A stretch of 64,000 nucleotides of DNA from Megamerina dolium (lineage: Eukaryota; Arthropoda; Insecta; Diptera; Megamerinidae). A program made the translations under genes and the position numbers. Shown one piece after another: positions 26,278-37,937 of the stretch. Under the pieces are notes generated by a model. The model ran no database searches. It was not told where the DNA came from and saw only the letters and a list, made by a program, of their open reading frames with translations. Location: contig OY978525.1 of assembly GCA_963854835.1 (NCBI GenBank), forward strand, positions 83,457,833 to 83,521,832, given 5' to 3'. The stretch's first letter is position 1. Every line of letters begins with the position of its first letter.

Positions 26278-29200
26278 TCCCACTCCCCGGTGAATTCTCT
26301 AGAGGATTCACATACAGTCAAAGCGGCTAGCTTACTTGCAGGTCGGTGTAGCAGACCGGAAATCGTGCGAACCTTGGCACTCCTGACCTGTCCATCTTTA
26401 GCGAGAAAAACCTCGGTCACTCTTCCTCGTTCCCATTGGCTTCTTGGGCGAGTATGATCACAAACTATTACCAATTGTCCCGGCTTTAACGGAACTGTCT
26501 CATTTCTCCATTTTGAACGTCGCAGAAGTTGAGGCAAGTACTCGATCGTCCATCTTTTCCACAGTCGATCCTTCAAGTTTTGGGCAATTCGCCATTGTTT
26601 GCGAAGACATACTCGTTCCTCGGTTGGGCTAGGCGTTTGAGTAGAATTAAGGCACCCCAACAAGAAATGATTGGGAGTCAATGGCTCCTCATCTTGCGGT
26701 GTTATGGGTAACTCTGTCAGTGGGCGACTATTTATTATGTTTTCTGCTTCTATAAGGACGCTATGAAACGTTTCCAACCGTGGTGCTTCTTCTTTTAACA
26801 CACGCTGTAATAAACGCTTGACGCATTGTATGAGGCGCTCCCAACAGCTTCCTGCTGACGGATTAGCAGGGCAATTGAATACCCACTGAATGCTACGGCG
26901 TGCCATTTCACCTTCGATACGGCTAAAGTCGAATATTCGTTCTTCCTCTTTGAGTACCTTCTGTGCACCCACAAAATTTGTGCCATTGTCGCTTCGGATC
27001 TTTATTGGCACTCCTCGACGGTTAACGAAGTTTCGCAAACACAAAATAAAGGCGTCAGTTGATAGTTCCAGAGCAATTTCTAAATGAACCGCTCGCGTTG
27101 TGAGGCAGGTGAATAACGCGACCCATCTCTTCTCTCTTCTTCGACCAATGGCGACAAAAAATGGACCACAGTAATCAACTCCAGCATAGGAAAACGGGCG
27201 AACATATGGCTTGAGGCGATCTGCTGGTAATTGTCCCATAAGCGGTACGGCTGGTTTGGCGTTGTTATATATGCACACTTGGCATTCCTTCTTCACGGAT
27301 TTGAGCAAGACTCGAGCGCGAGGAACCCAATATTGTTGACGTATCTCGTTGATTGTGAGTTGATCGTTCTGATGATGTAGCTGGCAATGATAATACCTCA
27401 CAATAAGGCGTGTTACATAATGATTCTGAGATAGAATCACCGGACGACGAGCGGTTATTGGCAGACAGTAGGCGGCGTCGATTCTACCATTCACTTTCAA
27501 TAAACCATCTGCGTCTATAAACGGCGTAAGTTGCTGCAGATAGTTTGATTTTGGCAGGAACCCCTTCTGTTTGATCACGTTGATTTCGCTAGCAAATGAC
27601 TCAAATTGCACCCTGCGAAGAATTATTTTTTCGGCATCAACAAGCTCCATGACATTCAGTTCACCCTCTCGACGTATACCAGGCTTGATGTTGTGAAGAT
27701 AGCGTAAAATCCACGCTACGACTCTCTTGATCTTCAAAAAAGATGAATAATTAGTAAAATTTATTGGATACTCCACTGTTTTAGCTAGAATTGTGACACG
27801 CTTCACCATCTCCTCAGTAGCACAGTCACTAGACGTCAGCTCTGGTATCTCTTGCGGCCACTGCGTTGAGTCTTTATGAAGAAAATCTGGACCAACCAAC
27901 CATCTGGACGTTTGATCACATCTAAACGATGTACGAAATCGCGTGGCCTCATCTGCGACATTTAACGTTGTTGGAATCCAGCGCCATTGATCTGCTGATG
28001 TAACGCTTAAAATTTCGGCTATACGATATGCGACAAACTGCTTGTAGTCTCGGCTTGTGGAACGAATCCAAAGAATGGCTGTTTTGGAATCACTCCAAAA
28101 CGTCGTACTGTTCACGCGGAAATCATGGCAGCATACGAGTGATTCTTTCAGACGGCAACCCAAAACGGCTGCTTGTAATTCCAAGCGTGGTATCGTCATA
28201 CCCTTCAATGGGGCACATCTAGATTTCGCGCATACCAATGTAACGTCGACTTTATCTCCCTTTCTTACACGGAGATACGCGGCAGCAGCATAAGCGCAAG
28301 AACTAGCGTCAACGAAGATATGCAGCTGAATCTCATCGGCGACAGGTAAGATTACAGAGTAACAACGTGGCACCGAAAAGAGTTTCACAGATTGAAAATT
28401 GAACCACCACGTTAACCATCGCTCAGCTAGCGGCTGAGGAACGGCTTCATCCCAGTCCACATGCAGCTTCCACAAAGATTGAACCAATAATTTCAAGCAT
28501 ATGGTGATGTTTGCCAACAGGCCAAAAGGATCGTACATGGACATGGTTATACCCAACAGCTCTCGTTTGGTTGGAATACGCGTACCATTGAGTACATCAC
28601 GAGCAATTTTATGAAACTGAAAGTGAAATTCTAGCCCATCGTTAGCGGTATTCCAATACATACCAAGCACTTTTTCTGTTATTGATTGGCGTTCCATTTT
28701 GACGACCTCTAAGTTGACAGCATCATTTTCACCATTTAACTTTCGTTGAACATCTTTGTCATTGGATATAAAATTGCATAAGTTGAAACCTGCTGCGGCG
28801 TTGATTATGATAGCTTCATCAGCGACCTTGATGGCTTCCTTGGCGCTATCAAAACTGACAACCAAATCATCAACATACATATTCTCAATGACGGCACGTG
28901 CACCACTGGGCATTGTTGGTTTGAACTTGGCAGCGTTCGTATTTTTTATGTGCTCAGCACAACAAGGAGAGCAAATGGCTCCAAATATCATTGACGACAT
29001 GACATACACACGTACGAGTTTCTCTGAGCTACCATCTCTCCAGAGAAATCGTTGTGAGTCCTGATCGGCATCTCGAATCTTCACTTGCGAGAACATCTCC
29101 TGTATGTCTCCGGCTATGGCGATAATACCCTGGCGAAATTTGTGGATAACGGATATAAGTGGCTGTGCCTGTTCAGGGCCCTTTAACAACACTGAATTTA

Positions 29201-31538
29201 ACGACGTGGCATTTGCAACTGCGGCTGCGTCAAAAACGATACGGAGCTTTTCCGGCTTGTGTGGATTAACGACACCAAAGTGCGGCAGATACCATGTCGT
29301 CGGTCTCACCTGGGCAGCTTCTTCAGGCGTTAATGGTCGTGCGTATCCCCTATCGAGGTACTTCGCAATTTCTCTTTTGTAACTTTTGGCGAAAACTCCA
29401 TCTCTCTTCATACGCGTCTCAATATTTACTAAACGTTGCTTTGCCACAGCATAGCTGCATGGGAGTTCAACTGAATCATCGCGCCATAATAGACCAACTT
29501 CATATCTCTGGCCGAGATCTTTTGTTGTTTCTGCAAGTACATTTTTGGCGCGTTGATTTTCGACTGAGTCCAAGGCAACCTTACATTTGACTCCAAAGCT
29601 TTCAATTGAGAAATATTCTTCTACCAATCTGTTAAGCTGCATTAATGATTCTGACTTACGTACGTGAAGAACCCTTGGCATGGTGAGAGTGTTTTGGCGA
29701 TGTGGTCCGAATACCACCCAACCCAACTTTGTGTAAGTAGCTACTGGTTGATCGCAACCAATTTCGACTGTCCTACTAGGCACACACAAATGGCAGTTGT
29801 CCAATCCAAGTAGTATCACGGGTTTTACATCGTCATAATTACGCACTGGTAATTTGTTTAAATGCGCATAATTGAATTTATTGAACGATTGTCTCGGCAA
29901 ATTGAGACCCTTTATTGTATGTATGTTTTTGAGTGGGAACATATGACGACTATTTACCCCTTGAATTTCGCATGCGACTTTTCTTGAGCTCTCAGTAGTT
30001 TGACTGTCACTGTACCACTGTAAGGTAACTGGCATAGCGTGTCCTCTTAACCCCAATTGCACGGCAACTTCTTCCTCAAGAAGTGACACTGATGACCCTT
30101 CGTCGAACATGGCGTACACTGACATACTACCTCGTGGACCAGACAAATTTACGGGCAGTATTTTAAATAGGCTGTTTATCTTGTCTTGGTGACAGCTCAA
30201 TATGCGTTCCCCATCGGAAGACGGCATCAAATTTGTACGATATTCTTGATGCAGTAATTTATGATGCATACGCTTACAACCATTGATAGCACAAGTTTTA
30301 CGACGACGACAATTAGACAAACCATGGCCCCCTTGCAGACAACCGAAACACAGACGATGTTGTTTGACAAATGACCATTTGGCAGCACAATCAAGCAATT
30401 CAAATTTACGACAATTGGCTATGATGTGCGACTGACTGCAACATAAACATATAGGCTGTTCTTCACTACTGTGTAAGATTCGACGTGCTGGACCTACATT
30501 TGATGTTAACTGACGATTAAAGTTTGTGTTTGGTCTTGGCGGCAATAACGGTTGGCCATAACGTAGTGAAATATCTGCAACGCCTGGCATGATTGACACG
30601 ACTTTGGCCAACTCGCTTAGCCAATCAGCAAAAGTCTCTACTGTAGGGAACGGCGAAATGTTGGCGGCATACTTGCTCCATTCAAATTGTTTAGTCGGTG
30701 GCAGCTTTGATATCAATTGTTCCAACAATGTGGGGTTCATCAAATGATGCTCGCATTTGGCTGACTTAAAAAATGCTGATATGTTGCGAACACGATTTGA
30801 AAACTCCAATACTTGGTCCAGACGGTTGTCATGGATAATAGGAAATTGCTGTACTTTCTGCAATTGGGATCGTATTAATAAATCCTGTCGTCCAAAATTA
30901 AATTCCAGCTCTTTCATAACCTTAGGAACATCATCTGGATAGATAAGCATCGACGTGACTGCTCGCTTTGCATTGCCTTGCAAGGCTTTTTGTAGACGCA
31001 TAAGATTTTGCCTATTGTTGTATGAAAATTCCGCTGTTGTATCCACATAGTTGGCATAAAACAATGGCCAATCCTCTGGATTGCCATCGAATGCAGGTAA
31101 CGGATATAGCTTAGCGGCAGAACCTTCCAAAAATAACATCGCATTTGATGACGGCTGTGATGCAGTAGAAGACAATTGCGGTAACGTTTGCGACAATTGC
31201 GGTATAATTTGCGGTAAATGTGCGCCTGAAACCGGCACATTCGACGCTGAACCGTTATTGGCGGCATTAGCAGAGTCCATCTCTATACGCTGACGAAGCT
31301 GCTGGACCTCTGCTTGACCACGGCTGGTTTCGTTGCGCAACTCTTGCACGCTTTCCCTAAGTGCTGTTACACTTGCCACCAAAGAGGCTACTGCATCACT
31401 CCCGATGCTTACTTGTGTTTGCATTGTGGCGCTCTGGGCTTGTATGTTAGATGCCGTAGCATCTGTTTCCGAATCGCCACCACTACCATCCACATCGCCA
31501 GATACTGTTGTTTTATTTATTTTTGCCCTAGTGTACAT
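26268..31538 (-). CDS. BEL/Pao Gag-Pol polyprotein (intact, 1756 aa)
   Basis: A single open frame encoding the whole retrotransposon polyprotein. Gag comes first: a coiled region around residues 30-90, a DUF1759-like segment with KLYPLPAFDGNPEDWPLFYA, then zinc knuckles (CLCCSQSHIIANC, CFGCLQGGHGLSNC). The aspartic protease follows (YAMFDEGSSVSLL). RT has YVDDLVVSF as catalytic motif. The A17-type region reads YDPFGLLANITICLK and IPRLELQAAVLGCRL, followed by RNase H (LHIFVDASSCAYAA). Integrase has an HH-CC finger (LHHQND to CQVCIYN), core residues in AGVDYCGPF, IRSDNGTNFVGA and CWERLIQ, and a DUF5641-like C-terminus (LVIVCDHTRPRSQWERGRV). Length is typical of BEL elements. No break is visible. 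Confidence 0.96.
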   Translation of the reverse strand: MYTRAKINKTTVSGDVDGSGGDSETDATASNIQAQSATMQTQVSIGSDAVASLVASVTALRESVQELRNETSRGQAEVQQLRQRIEMDSANAANNGSASNVPVSGAHLPQIIPQLSQTLPQLSSTASQPSSNAMLFLEGSAAKLYPLPAFDGNPEDWPLFYANYVDTTAEFSYNNRQNLMRLQKALQGNAKRAVTSMLIYPDDVPKVMKELEFNFGRQDLLIRSQLQKVQQFPIIHDNRLDQVLEFSNRVRNISAFFKSAKCEHHLMNPTLLEQLISKLPPTKQFEWSKYAANISPFPTVETFADWLSELAKVVSIMPGVADISLRYGQPLLPPRPNTNFNRQLTSNVGPARRILHSSEEQPICLCCSQSHIIANCRKFELLDCAAKWSFVKQHRLCFGCLQGGHGLSNCRRRKTCAINGCKRMHHKLLHQEYRTNLMPSSDGERILSCHQDKINSLFKILPVNLSGPRGSMSVYAMFDEGSSVSLLEEEVAVQLGLRGHAMPVTLQWYSDSQTTESSRKVACEIQGVNSRHMFPLKNIHTIKGLNLPRQSFNKFNYAHLNKLPVRNYDDVKPVILLGLDNCHLCVPSRTVEIGCDQPVATYTKLGWVVFGPHRQNTLTMPRVLHVRKSESLMQLNRLVEEYFSIESFGVKCKVALDSVENQRAKNVLAETTKDLGQRYEVGLLWRDDSVELPCSYAVAKQRLVNIETRMKRDGVFAKSYKREIAKYLDRGYARPLTPEEAAQVRPTTWYLPHFGVVNPHKPEKLRIVFDAAAVANATSLNSVLLKGPEQAQPLISVIHKFRQGIIAIAGDIQEMFSQVKIRDADQDSQRFLWRDGSSEKLVRVYVMSSMIFGAICSPCCAEHIKNTNAAKFKPTMPSGARAVIENMYVDDLVVSFDSAKEAIKVADEAIIINAAAGFNLCNFISNDKDVQRKLNGENDAVNLEVVKMERQSITEKVLGMYWNTANDGLEFHFQFHKIARDVLNGTRIPTKRELLGITMSMYDPFGLLANITICLKLLVQSLWKLHVDWDEAVPQPLAERWLTWWFNFQSVKLFSVPRCYSVILPVADEIQLHIFVDASSCAYAAAAYLRVRKGDKVDVTLVCAKSRCAPLKGMTIPRLELQAAVLGCRLKESLVCCHDFRVNSTTFWSDSKTAILWIRSTSRDYKQFVAYRIAEILSVTSADQWRWIPTTLNVADEATRFRTSFRCDQTSRWLVGPDFLHKDSTQWPQEIPELTSSDCATEEMVKRVTILAKTVEYPINFTNYSSFLKIKRVVAWILRYLHNIKPGIRREGELNVMELVDAEKIILRRVQFESFASEINVIKQKGFLPKSNYLQQLTPFIDADGLLKVNGRIDAAYCLPITARRPVILSQNHYVTRLIVRYYHCQLHHQNDQLTINEIRQQYWVPRARVLLKSVKKECQVCIYNNAKPAVPLMGQLPADRLKPYVRPFSYAGVDYCGPFFVAIGRRREKRWVALFTCLTTRAVHLEIALELSTDAFILCLRNFVNRRGVPIKIRSDNGTNFVGAQKVLKEEERIFDFSRIEGEMARRSIQWVFNCPANPSAGSCWERLIQCVKRLLQRVLKEEAPRLETFHSVLIEAENIINSRPLTELPITPQDEEPLTPNHFLLGCLNSTQTPSPTEERVCLRKQWRIAQNLKDRLWKRWTIEYLPQLLRRSKWRNETVPLKPGQLVIVCDHTRPRSQWERGRVTEVFLAKDGQVRSAKVRTISGLLHRPASKLAALTVCESSREFTGEWDVD

Positions 31539-31976
31539 TGTATTAAACCAATTTTAATTGTTCTCCTTTTTTAATTCTCTTTAGTACAAATTCCAAATAT
31601 TGAATAAACGACAACACCGAATATACGCACAATGTACAAATACTGGCCAAATTCACAGTTATTACTTGTACTCGTCGCTACTGATGTATGAGCATGCATG
31701 TACATGAACACAACTCAACTTGATCATCGCAAAGTATGCCAATGTAAAATTATCGTTTGCAAAATGATATGTATTTTTTCTATTTTCTCTACTGCTTGCT
31801 GTTAACGGTAAAGATAAACCATGTAACTTCGACAAAGAAAAAACAAAAAACGTTGTAGCAACTAACGGTAAACTTCCAGCGAATCCGTAATCTCCAGTAC
31901 AGCTATCTCAAATCCAATCGACAACAAAAACACTACGACGACTATACTCGAGCGAACGAACAATTTTAAAAACTAA

Positions 31977-32213
31977 TGTAGAGAATAAAACTACTGTAAT
32001 TTGACGGCTTGTGTTGTCATTTTATTGACTTTCTAACTACGAATTATGTTTTGTGTATATATGTAACAAAAGTGACTGTTGCGTTTTAAAATTGGTGTCC
32101 GACCGTCTCGCTTGCCGTCGTAGGATGGAATGCCCGCACATAAACAATTCAAAAAGAGTTGAACTACGCTGTGGTGAATATCAGCCTCGTGTTTGCAGTG
32201 TTGTTAATCGACA
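31977..32213 (-). repeat. BEL 5' LTR
   Basis: 237 bp, identical to the 3' LTR except for one base. It should carry the element's promoter. On the plus strand it starts TGTAGAGAATAAAAC. 31539-31976 between ORF and LTR is the leader. Confidence 0.95.
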
Positions 32214-32218
32214 ATCGT

Positions 32219-32692
32219 TGTAATACAACATCATTTTTGTCTCGTCACAGAATATTACGTCGTCCCAATATTCATCAGGTTGAGAAATGAGCCTTGAGGC
32301 GAAGGAGAAACGTCTTTCAATATTTTGTGCTGATAGCAATGGCTTCTTACGTGCAACTCTTGATGATTATTTGTTTCTCAGTATGGCTGTCGTACAGTTT
32401 CATGGGAAACCACTATACCACACTCTTCCTCGAGTTTCTCCGCAAGCGTTCTGATCGAAATTTGTGGATTTTTGTGCAGTTCCCTCATCATTAAGCGCTC
32501 AGTAATTTTAAGCTTAGGGCCACCTCCACACTTTGGCTCCAATCTACCCTCATTTTCAGCTCGATTTAAAACATTATAAATTGTCGTACGTGTTACAGAG
32601 AACATTTCTGATAACTTCTCCACATTTTCTCCCAATTGGCGATTGTAGTATATAAGCTGAACCACTTCAGCCGATAACTTTTTGTCCGGCAT
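32219..32692 (-). pseudogene. Tc1-like transposase, N-terminal part
   Basis: ATG at 32692 starts MPDKKLSAEVVQLIYYNRQL, a paired-type HTH, followed by a second HTH region (KITERLMMREL, ISIRTLAEKLEEECG, VVSHETVR). The frame is lost near 32385. The protein continued into the piece at 25492-26040 before the BEL element inserted. Confidence 0.85.
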
Positions 32693-33095
32693 TTTAAAAA
32701 CACAATATTTAAACAGATGCTGTGGACAAAGCAAATATTAATCACAAACTAACAAACAAAATCATAGGAACGGGTCACTGCAATGCGTTTACGCAAATAG
32801 ATAACTGTAAATGTACCATTAATCGTTGAAGTGTTGCATAAAGGAATTAAAAAAATAGTTGTGAAAAGAGTTTCTTGACACTTGTAAAATTGAGTAAAAT
32901 TTCTTTTTCTTGTTTTTTTATTTTCTTTTGCGTAGAACTTGCAATTTTTTTTTCATGAATCTTTTATAAATACTGTAAATATCTATAACTAATAAAAAAA
33001 AAATGTGTATATGGTAATAAAAGTTAATGTTTTTTGCTAAGAAAGTTGAAAATTTGAATTTTTTTTCAATGTGTAAACTCATTCTTGACATACTG

Positions 33096-33337
33096 TACTG
33101 TACATCAATTCGACTCCGAAAGTGATAAAAGCAACAACACCAACAAGTGATCGAGGCAACATCAGACGATAGCAAGTTAAGTTAAAGAGTGATGTAAAAA
33201 GTTGATAAAATCGAGTTGATTAAATAAATTCTTGTTGGACATAGTACAAAATAATTGGTGCAATTATTGACAGAATCCAGTGATCAAACAGTGTTAATTT
33301 GAGTAGAATTAAACGCGCATAAAATAAAAGCGTAACA
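33096..33337 (+). repeat. Gypsy LTR, right part
   Basis: Continues the LTR from 25192: CAATTCGACTCCGAAAGTGAT, GGACATAGTACAAAATAA, CAGAATCCAGTGATCAAACA, ending AAGCGTAACA at 33337, the proper LTR terminus. 33338-33714 shows nothing I can name. Confidence 0.85.
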
Positions 33338-34276
33338 ATGTTGTAGAAAATGTGTGGATGTAAGACAAACAAATGTTTACCACTTTGAAATGGTAGCAAA
33401 CTCTTTTTTCCAAGAACCCTCATGTTTTTCACCATATCTATCATTTCATACACGGATAACACAGATAACATATAAAAATGTAAATAAGTGTTTTCTGATT
33501 TGTCTTATTTTGCAAGACTTTTTTCAAATCTATTTTCGCGACAGAGGGTTTTGTTTTTTGAAGACTCACTGGGATGTGTTTTTCTTATCCTCGGACATCA
33601 AAATAGGAGCTTCTCCTGCCTCCAGCACCGGTTCTACTAAAACTTTCAACGTGATAAAATACTCATGTATTACACTGCTTTACGGTAAAAAAAATATCAA
33701 GGAATTCAGGTATAGGGGATAGTTAGTATTGACCTCCTGAGCTCAAAACACATAAAAAATATTTTTGTATGGTCAGGTTTTTGAGATAAAGGTTTTGTGT
33801 TTTTTTTAGATATAGATAAAAATTCTTTGCTAAAGTGTTAAAAGCAGGACTGCAAACCGTTCCAAAAATCGAAGTGGTTCGGTTCAGTGGTTCGAACCAC
33901 TTAGAGGAAACCTGTACCGGTACACGAACCGGTTCATGGGTAACTCTGAACCGCGGTTCGGTTCGGTTCAAAATGGTTCAAATTTTGATTACGTTAAATA
34001 TAAAAGGCTTTGTTATTAACATTGCATTCAAATATATTGTGTACCAAAACTTGAATTACAAAAATAATATTAAAGAAACATTTTAGATACAAAATTAATG
34101 ATAAAATTAATATTTCAAGAAACATTTGAATAATGACAAAAATAATATTAAAGAAACATTTAAGATACTAAATTAATTACAAGAATTAATATTTCAAGAT
34201 GCATTTGATTATGAACTGGTATCTTTACTTGAATGAACGAAGGTAGAAGGCACTGTTCTTAAATTTTTTGCAATAT

Positions 34277-35927
34277 ACAGTGGCTCACAGCTTATTTCGT
34301 ACAGTGTATATATTTTTATGTACATGGCTGTAACATCGAAACTAAAAAACTTATCGATAAGTTTTGAATGTAGATGTCTGTGTATGTGTTTAGTAAACCT
34401 AATAAGAAAACGGGGAACCCCAAAAATTTTTCTTTTTGTCATGCAAGAAAGAAAAACTATTGATCAGCTGATTTTCAGCTCACATCTTATTTCGTACACA
34501 AACTTCAATGTAAGTAAGTTTCATTCTGCCGCGCAGTTACAAAGTTTTTTTGAATTGTATGAGTTTTTGGACCTTTTTAACTATTATAACAATTTTTATT
34601 ATTATTATTTTAAATAGTTAAAGTGCTGTAAATTAAACATTTAGCGTTATGGGCGTCGTACAACGATGGAACAGCGTAAACTGGTAATTAACCATTTTAG
34701 GAAAGGTCAGAGTGTGCGAAAAATTGCTGAAATGACAAATTTAAGTGCCTCAACTGTCCAATACATCATTCAACGCTTCGTTCGCGAAAATCGGTTGGAG
34801 AACAAGGGCAGAGAAGCACCTAATAAGATTTTCAACGCATCAGACGAGCGTTATATTGTACGAAAAATTAAGAAAAATCCAAAGTTATCCGCTCCGAAGT
34901 TGGCTGCAGAGGTTCAGCGTGAAATAGGAAATCATCCAGTGCTGAAACTGTCCGACGTGTGCTGCGCAATCATGACTTGAACGGTCGAGTAGCCCGAAAG
35001 AAACCATTCATTTCAAAAATGAATATACAACGCCGACTTGACTCCGCCAAAGAGCATATTATTAAGACTCCTGCGTTCTGGAATACCGTTATTTTCGCGG
35101 ATGAGTCTAAGTTTAATATTTTTGGTTCGGACGGAATGTCATATGTTTGGCGTAAAGCGAATACCGAGCTAAACAAGGAGAACCTTAAGCCCACAGTGAA
35201 GCATGGTGGCGGTAGCGTGATGGTTTGGGCCTGTATGTCAGCAGCCGGAGTAGGTGAATTGGTTTTTATTGAGGGGACAATGGACAAAATGAAGTACCTC
35301 GAGATTCTGAAAAACAATTTACTTCAAAGTGCAGACAAACTGGATTTGCGGGATGAATTTCGGTACTACCAAGATAATGATCCAAAACATAAATCTGGGA
35401 TTGTGCAATCTTGGCTTATTTGGAACTGCCCACACTTGATGTCTCCACCACCACAGTCACCTGACATGAATGTGATTGAAAATCTTTGGTCTATTTTGGA
35501 CAATAAAATAAGAACACACAAGATTTCTAATAAGCAAGACCTAAAGAAGGTACTGATGGAGGAATGGAAAAAAATCACACCAGACATCACTCAAAAATTG
35601 GTGGATTCAATGCCAAATAGACTCCAGGCTATCATTAACGCTAAGGGATGTCATACTAAATATTAAAATCAACTTACTTTGTTTTTAGTTTGAACTTAAA
35701 GAGACTGTACGAAATAAGCTGTGACATGAATTTTCCTATTTTATTCTTATTTTATTTTTTTATAGTGTCAAACACTAAAATTTTGAAAAAGTAAATTTTG
35801 GAAAATAAAAAACAAACCTTCCTTTCAAAAATGGCATTTATATTTTGTTCAAATTTTTGCTATATTAGGAATTACGACTGCAGCAATTTTTAAACTGTCA
35901 CTGTACGAAATAAGCTGGGAGCCACTG
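34277..35927 (+). mobile_element. Tc1-like element copy C (dead)
   Basis: 1651 bp with TA at 34275-34276 and 35928-35929, inserted near the 3' end of the hAT, outside its coding part. Same termini and IR/DR repeats as copy B. Confidence 0.94.
34649..35666 (+). pseudogene. Tc1-like transposase, copy C (two frameshifts)
   Basis: Same protein as copy B but with one base missing just after the start codon (ATGGGCGTC for ATGGGTCGTC) and one missing near 34929 in an A-run. The catalytic half (34959-35666) is open, with FADESKFN, YYQDNDPKHKSG and NVIENLW all retained. The breaks remove the link to the DNA-binding half. Confidence 0.9.
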
Positions 35928-35945
35928 TATATGTAAATTGTTTAA

Positions 35946-37937
35946 TTATTCGGTATTCAAATTCAATAAGAGAATGTCTTCTAACAGGTCTTCATCTACA
36001 CTTGCTCTTAAGTCAGATAAAATAAATTTTAAAATTGAAAATGCTCTTTCAACCGATACTTGTGTTGCAGGTGTAGATAGTACAACTTCAGCTAAGCTTT
36101 TTAATTCTTTGTCCGGATAGTTGTGCCAAAATTGTAAAACGTCTGTATTTGGATAAAGGCGTTTAATGTTATCGAAACAATTAATTATATCTGCAAGCGT
36201 TTTTCTATTTGGTAAAGTTTCCTTTCTGTCCAACAACTCAAGTATAGATTCCAGTTCATCATCGGAGCTTACTTTAGATTGTGGAGACTCCATCGAAGTT
36301 CCCATACTTTGCATTTTAGATTTAAATTCAAAAGTTTTTATTAAATGCTTTTTTGCTAAATCTTTTTCTGAGTCTGCCAGTAAAATCTGGTATCTTGGGT
36401 CTAAATAAACTGCAGCTAAAACACACGAATTATTTAGTAAGTATTCTTCTCGTTTTTTCAATGATGCTGCGAACTTCAGACTTAGCCATCCAAGTTTTTT
36501 TTCTACTTTTAATTTACAAGAATACCATGCAAAAAACATATCACTTAATAGTAAATTTTTTCTTTGCAGTTTAATTGATATATCGTATACCGGATTAAGT
36601 ATTTCACATATGTTTTCTATTTGCTGCCAGTCATTTTCATTCATATACAGTTCTTTAATATCGTCAGAGCTTTTTAAACAAAAGGTTTTTAGTTCAAGTA
36701 AACGCTTAAGCATATTGTAGGTTGACCCCCATCGAGTCGCACATTCAATAATAGATTTCTTAACAAAGTTGGTGTTCTTAGTTTTTTTACTATTGTTCTA
36801 GCTTTACTGCGAACATCATAAATTTCTTTTAAAAAATCCGACACTGCCAAATTTAAGGTATGTGCTGCACACCTAATAACACTAATGGAATCCTGAGTTA
36901 ATAAGTCCCGCTGAAGTTCCTGAAATATGTCATTTTGAATAGAGTCAAAGAAAGTTTCGTCGTCATCTCCGCTATCATCATCTTCGGCATCATCATCTTC
37001 GTCAACAACTGAAAATATGAAATTACAATAACACAAAATTTTTCATGAGAACTTTAACAAAAATTTTTAATATATATTTCTTTGTGAGTCCACGTGAATA
37101 ACTTGACTTTCTTCATCTCCGCTATGCAACTGTTGACTTGAACGGATTGTTTGTGCATTTATATTCAGAAATTTTCCGACGCTTATCATATTTGTAGCAT
37201 TATCGATCGTCATGGAGTAAATTTGGTCCATATTTATTTCAAATGATTGGAGAATGTTTATGATTATATTAGATAAATTCAAACCGCTGTGCTTAACAAA
37301 TATTTCCTTCATGGCCAAAGTTTGAATTTCAATACGACCATTTTCGATATACTACGCGTTTATTGCAATTATTGATCTGTCAAGTCTACTTACACAATCA
37401 ACTTTAATGGAAAGTAGGCTACAATAGGGGGGGAAAACAGTAAGATGTGTACATTACATCGACAATTGTTATTTACCGATTATTAAAGGCGGCTGTCATA
37501 GTAGATCGCAGTGTGGCTGCTCTTTTCAAAATTTCTTCCTTGATGTTTTGTCGGTTGATTGATATGCCCACTGCTCTACATAAAGGATCAATAATTTTAC
37601 GGAAGCCGCTATCTTCTAACATTTTGAGTGGCCGTCCGTTCTTCGTTACCAGCTCAACGCAGCCGTTAAATAATACTTTCTTGGAAACGTTTACCGTCAC
37701 TGTTGGCAGTTTGTTTACGACGTATTTCATTATGCTATTTTCATTTGCATCCTTTTTTTGTTTTTTATTGGAAATTTCCACACAAATTTTCTCAGAAATA
37801 TCTGCGTGCTTTCTTTTAACATGTCGAGTAAGATTTTCTGTGTGTTTTCCTTTCATTTTTATTTTACAATGCTTGCACTCGCTTGTATTGGTCTCCGCGT
37901 CATACACAAAACTCTTATGCACTGGATTTACACTCAT
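35946..37937 (-). pseudogene. hAT transposase with intron, disrupted
   Basis: Starts at 37937 (MSVNPVHKSF) with a BED-type zinc finger (CKHCKIKMKGKHTENLTRHVKRKH). Exon 1 ends at 37477. A 58-nt intron (37419-37476) has a GT donor and a TTGTAG acceptor. Exon 2 reads LSIKVDCVSRLDRSII but has a stop (TAG for CAG) before YIENGRIEIQTLAMKEIF, then the IYSMTIDNATNM catalytic region. A further intron probably ends at 37009-37010, before an acidic stretch (EDDDAEDDDSGDDDE). A frameshift near 36780 precedes ECATRWGSTYNMLKRL. The C-terminus carries the hAT dimerisation motif (SVERAFSILKF), ending at 35946. One nonsense codon and one frameshift make it dead. Confidence 0.88.

Larger units (their letters stand above)
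26041..32213 (-). mobile_element. Full-length BEL/Pao retrotransposon
   Basis: 6173-bp element with 237-bp LTRs at both ends and a 5-bp target duplication ATCGT (26036-26040 and 32214-32218). The LTRs differ at one position that I can see (ACATATACA versus ACATAAACA). A purine-rich tract GGGGAGTGGGA sits on the minus strand directly before the 3' LTR. I could not identify a primer-binding site with a standard TGG start. It carries one complete polyprotein frame, so it looks young and possibly competent. Confidence 0.96.
25193..33095 (-). mobile_element. Second Tc1-like element with long TIRs, split by BEL
   Basis: TA-flanked (25191-25192 and 33096-33097). The ends are long inverted repeats of about 250 bp: 25193-25440 against 32860-33095, beginning CAGTATGTCAAGAATGAG. 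Removing the BEL insertion (26041-32213 plus one 5-bp duplication) leaves about 1.7 kb, normal for a Tc1 element. It inserted into a gypsy LTR. Confidence 0.9.

Noticed and set aside
28028..31574. Plus-strand frames opposite the BEL polyprotein
   Set aside because: Antisense to a clearly coding 1756-codon frame; no domain of their own.
33354..33722. 122-aa plus-strand ORF
   Set aside because: No recognisable domain; it runs from DNA just after an LTR end into the fold-back repeat.
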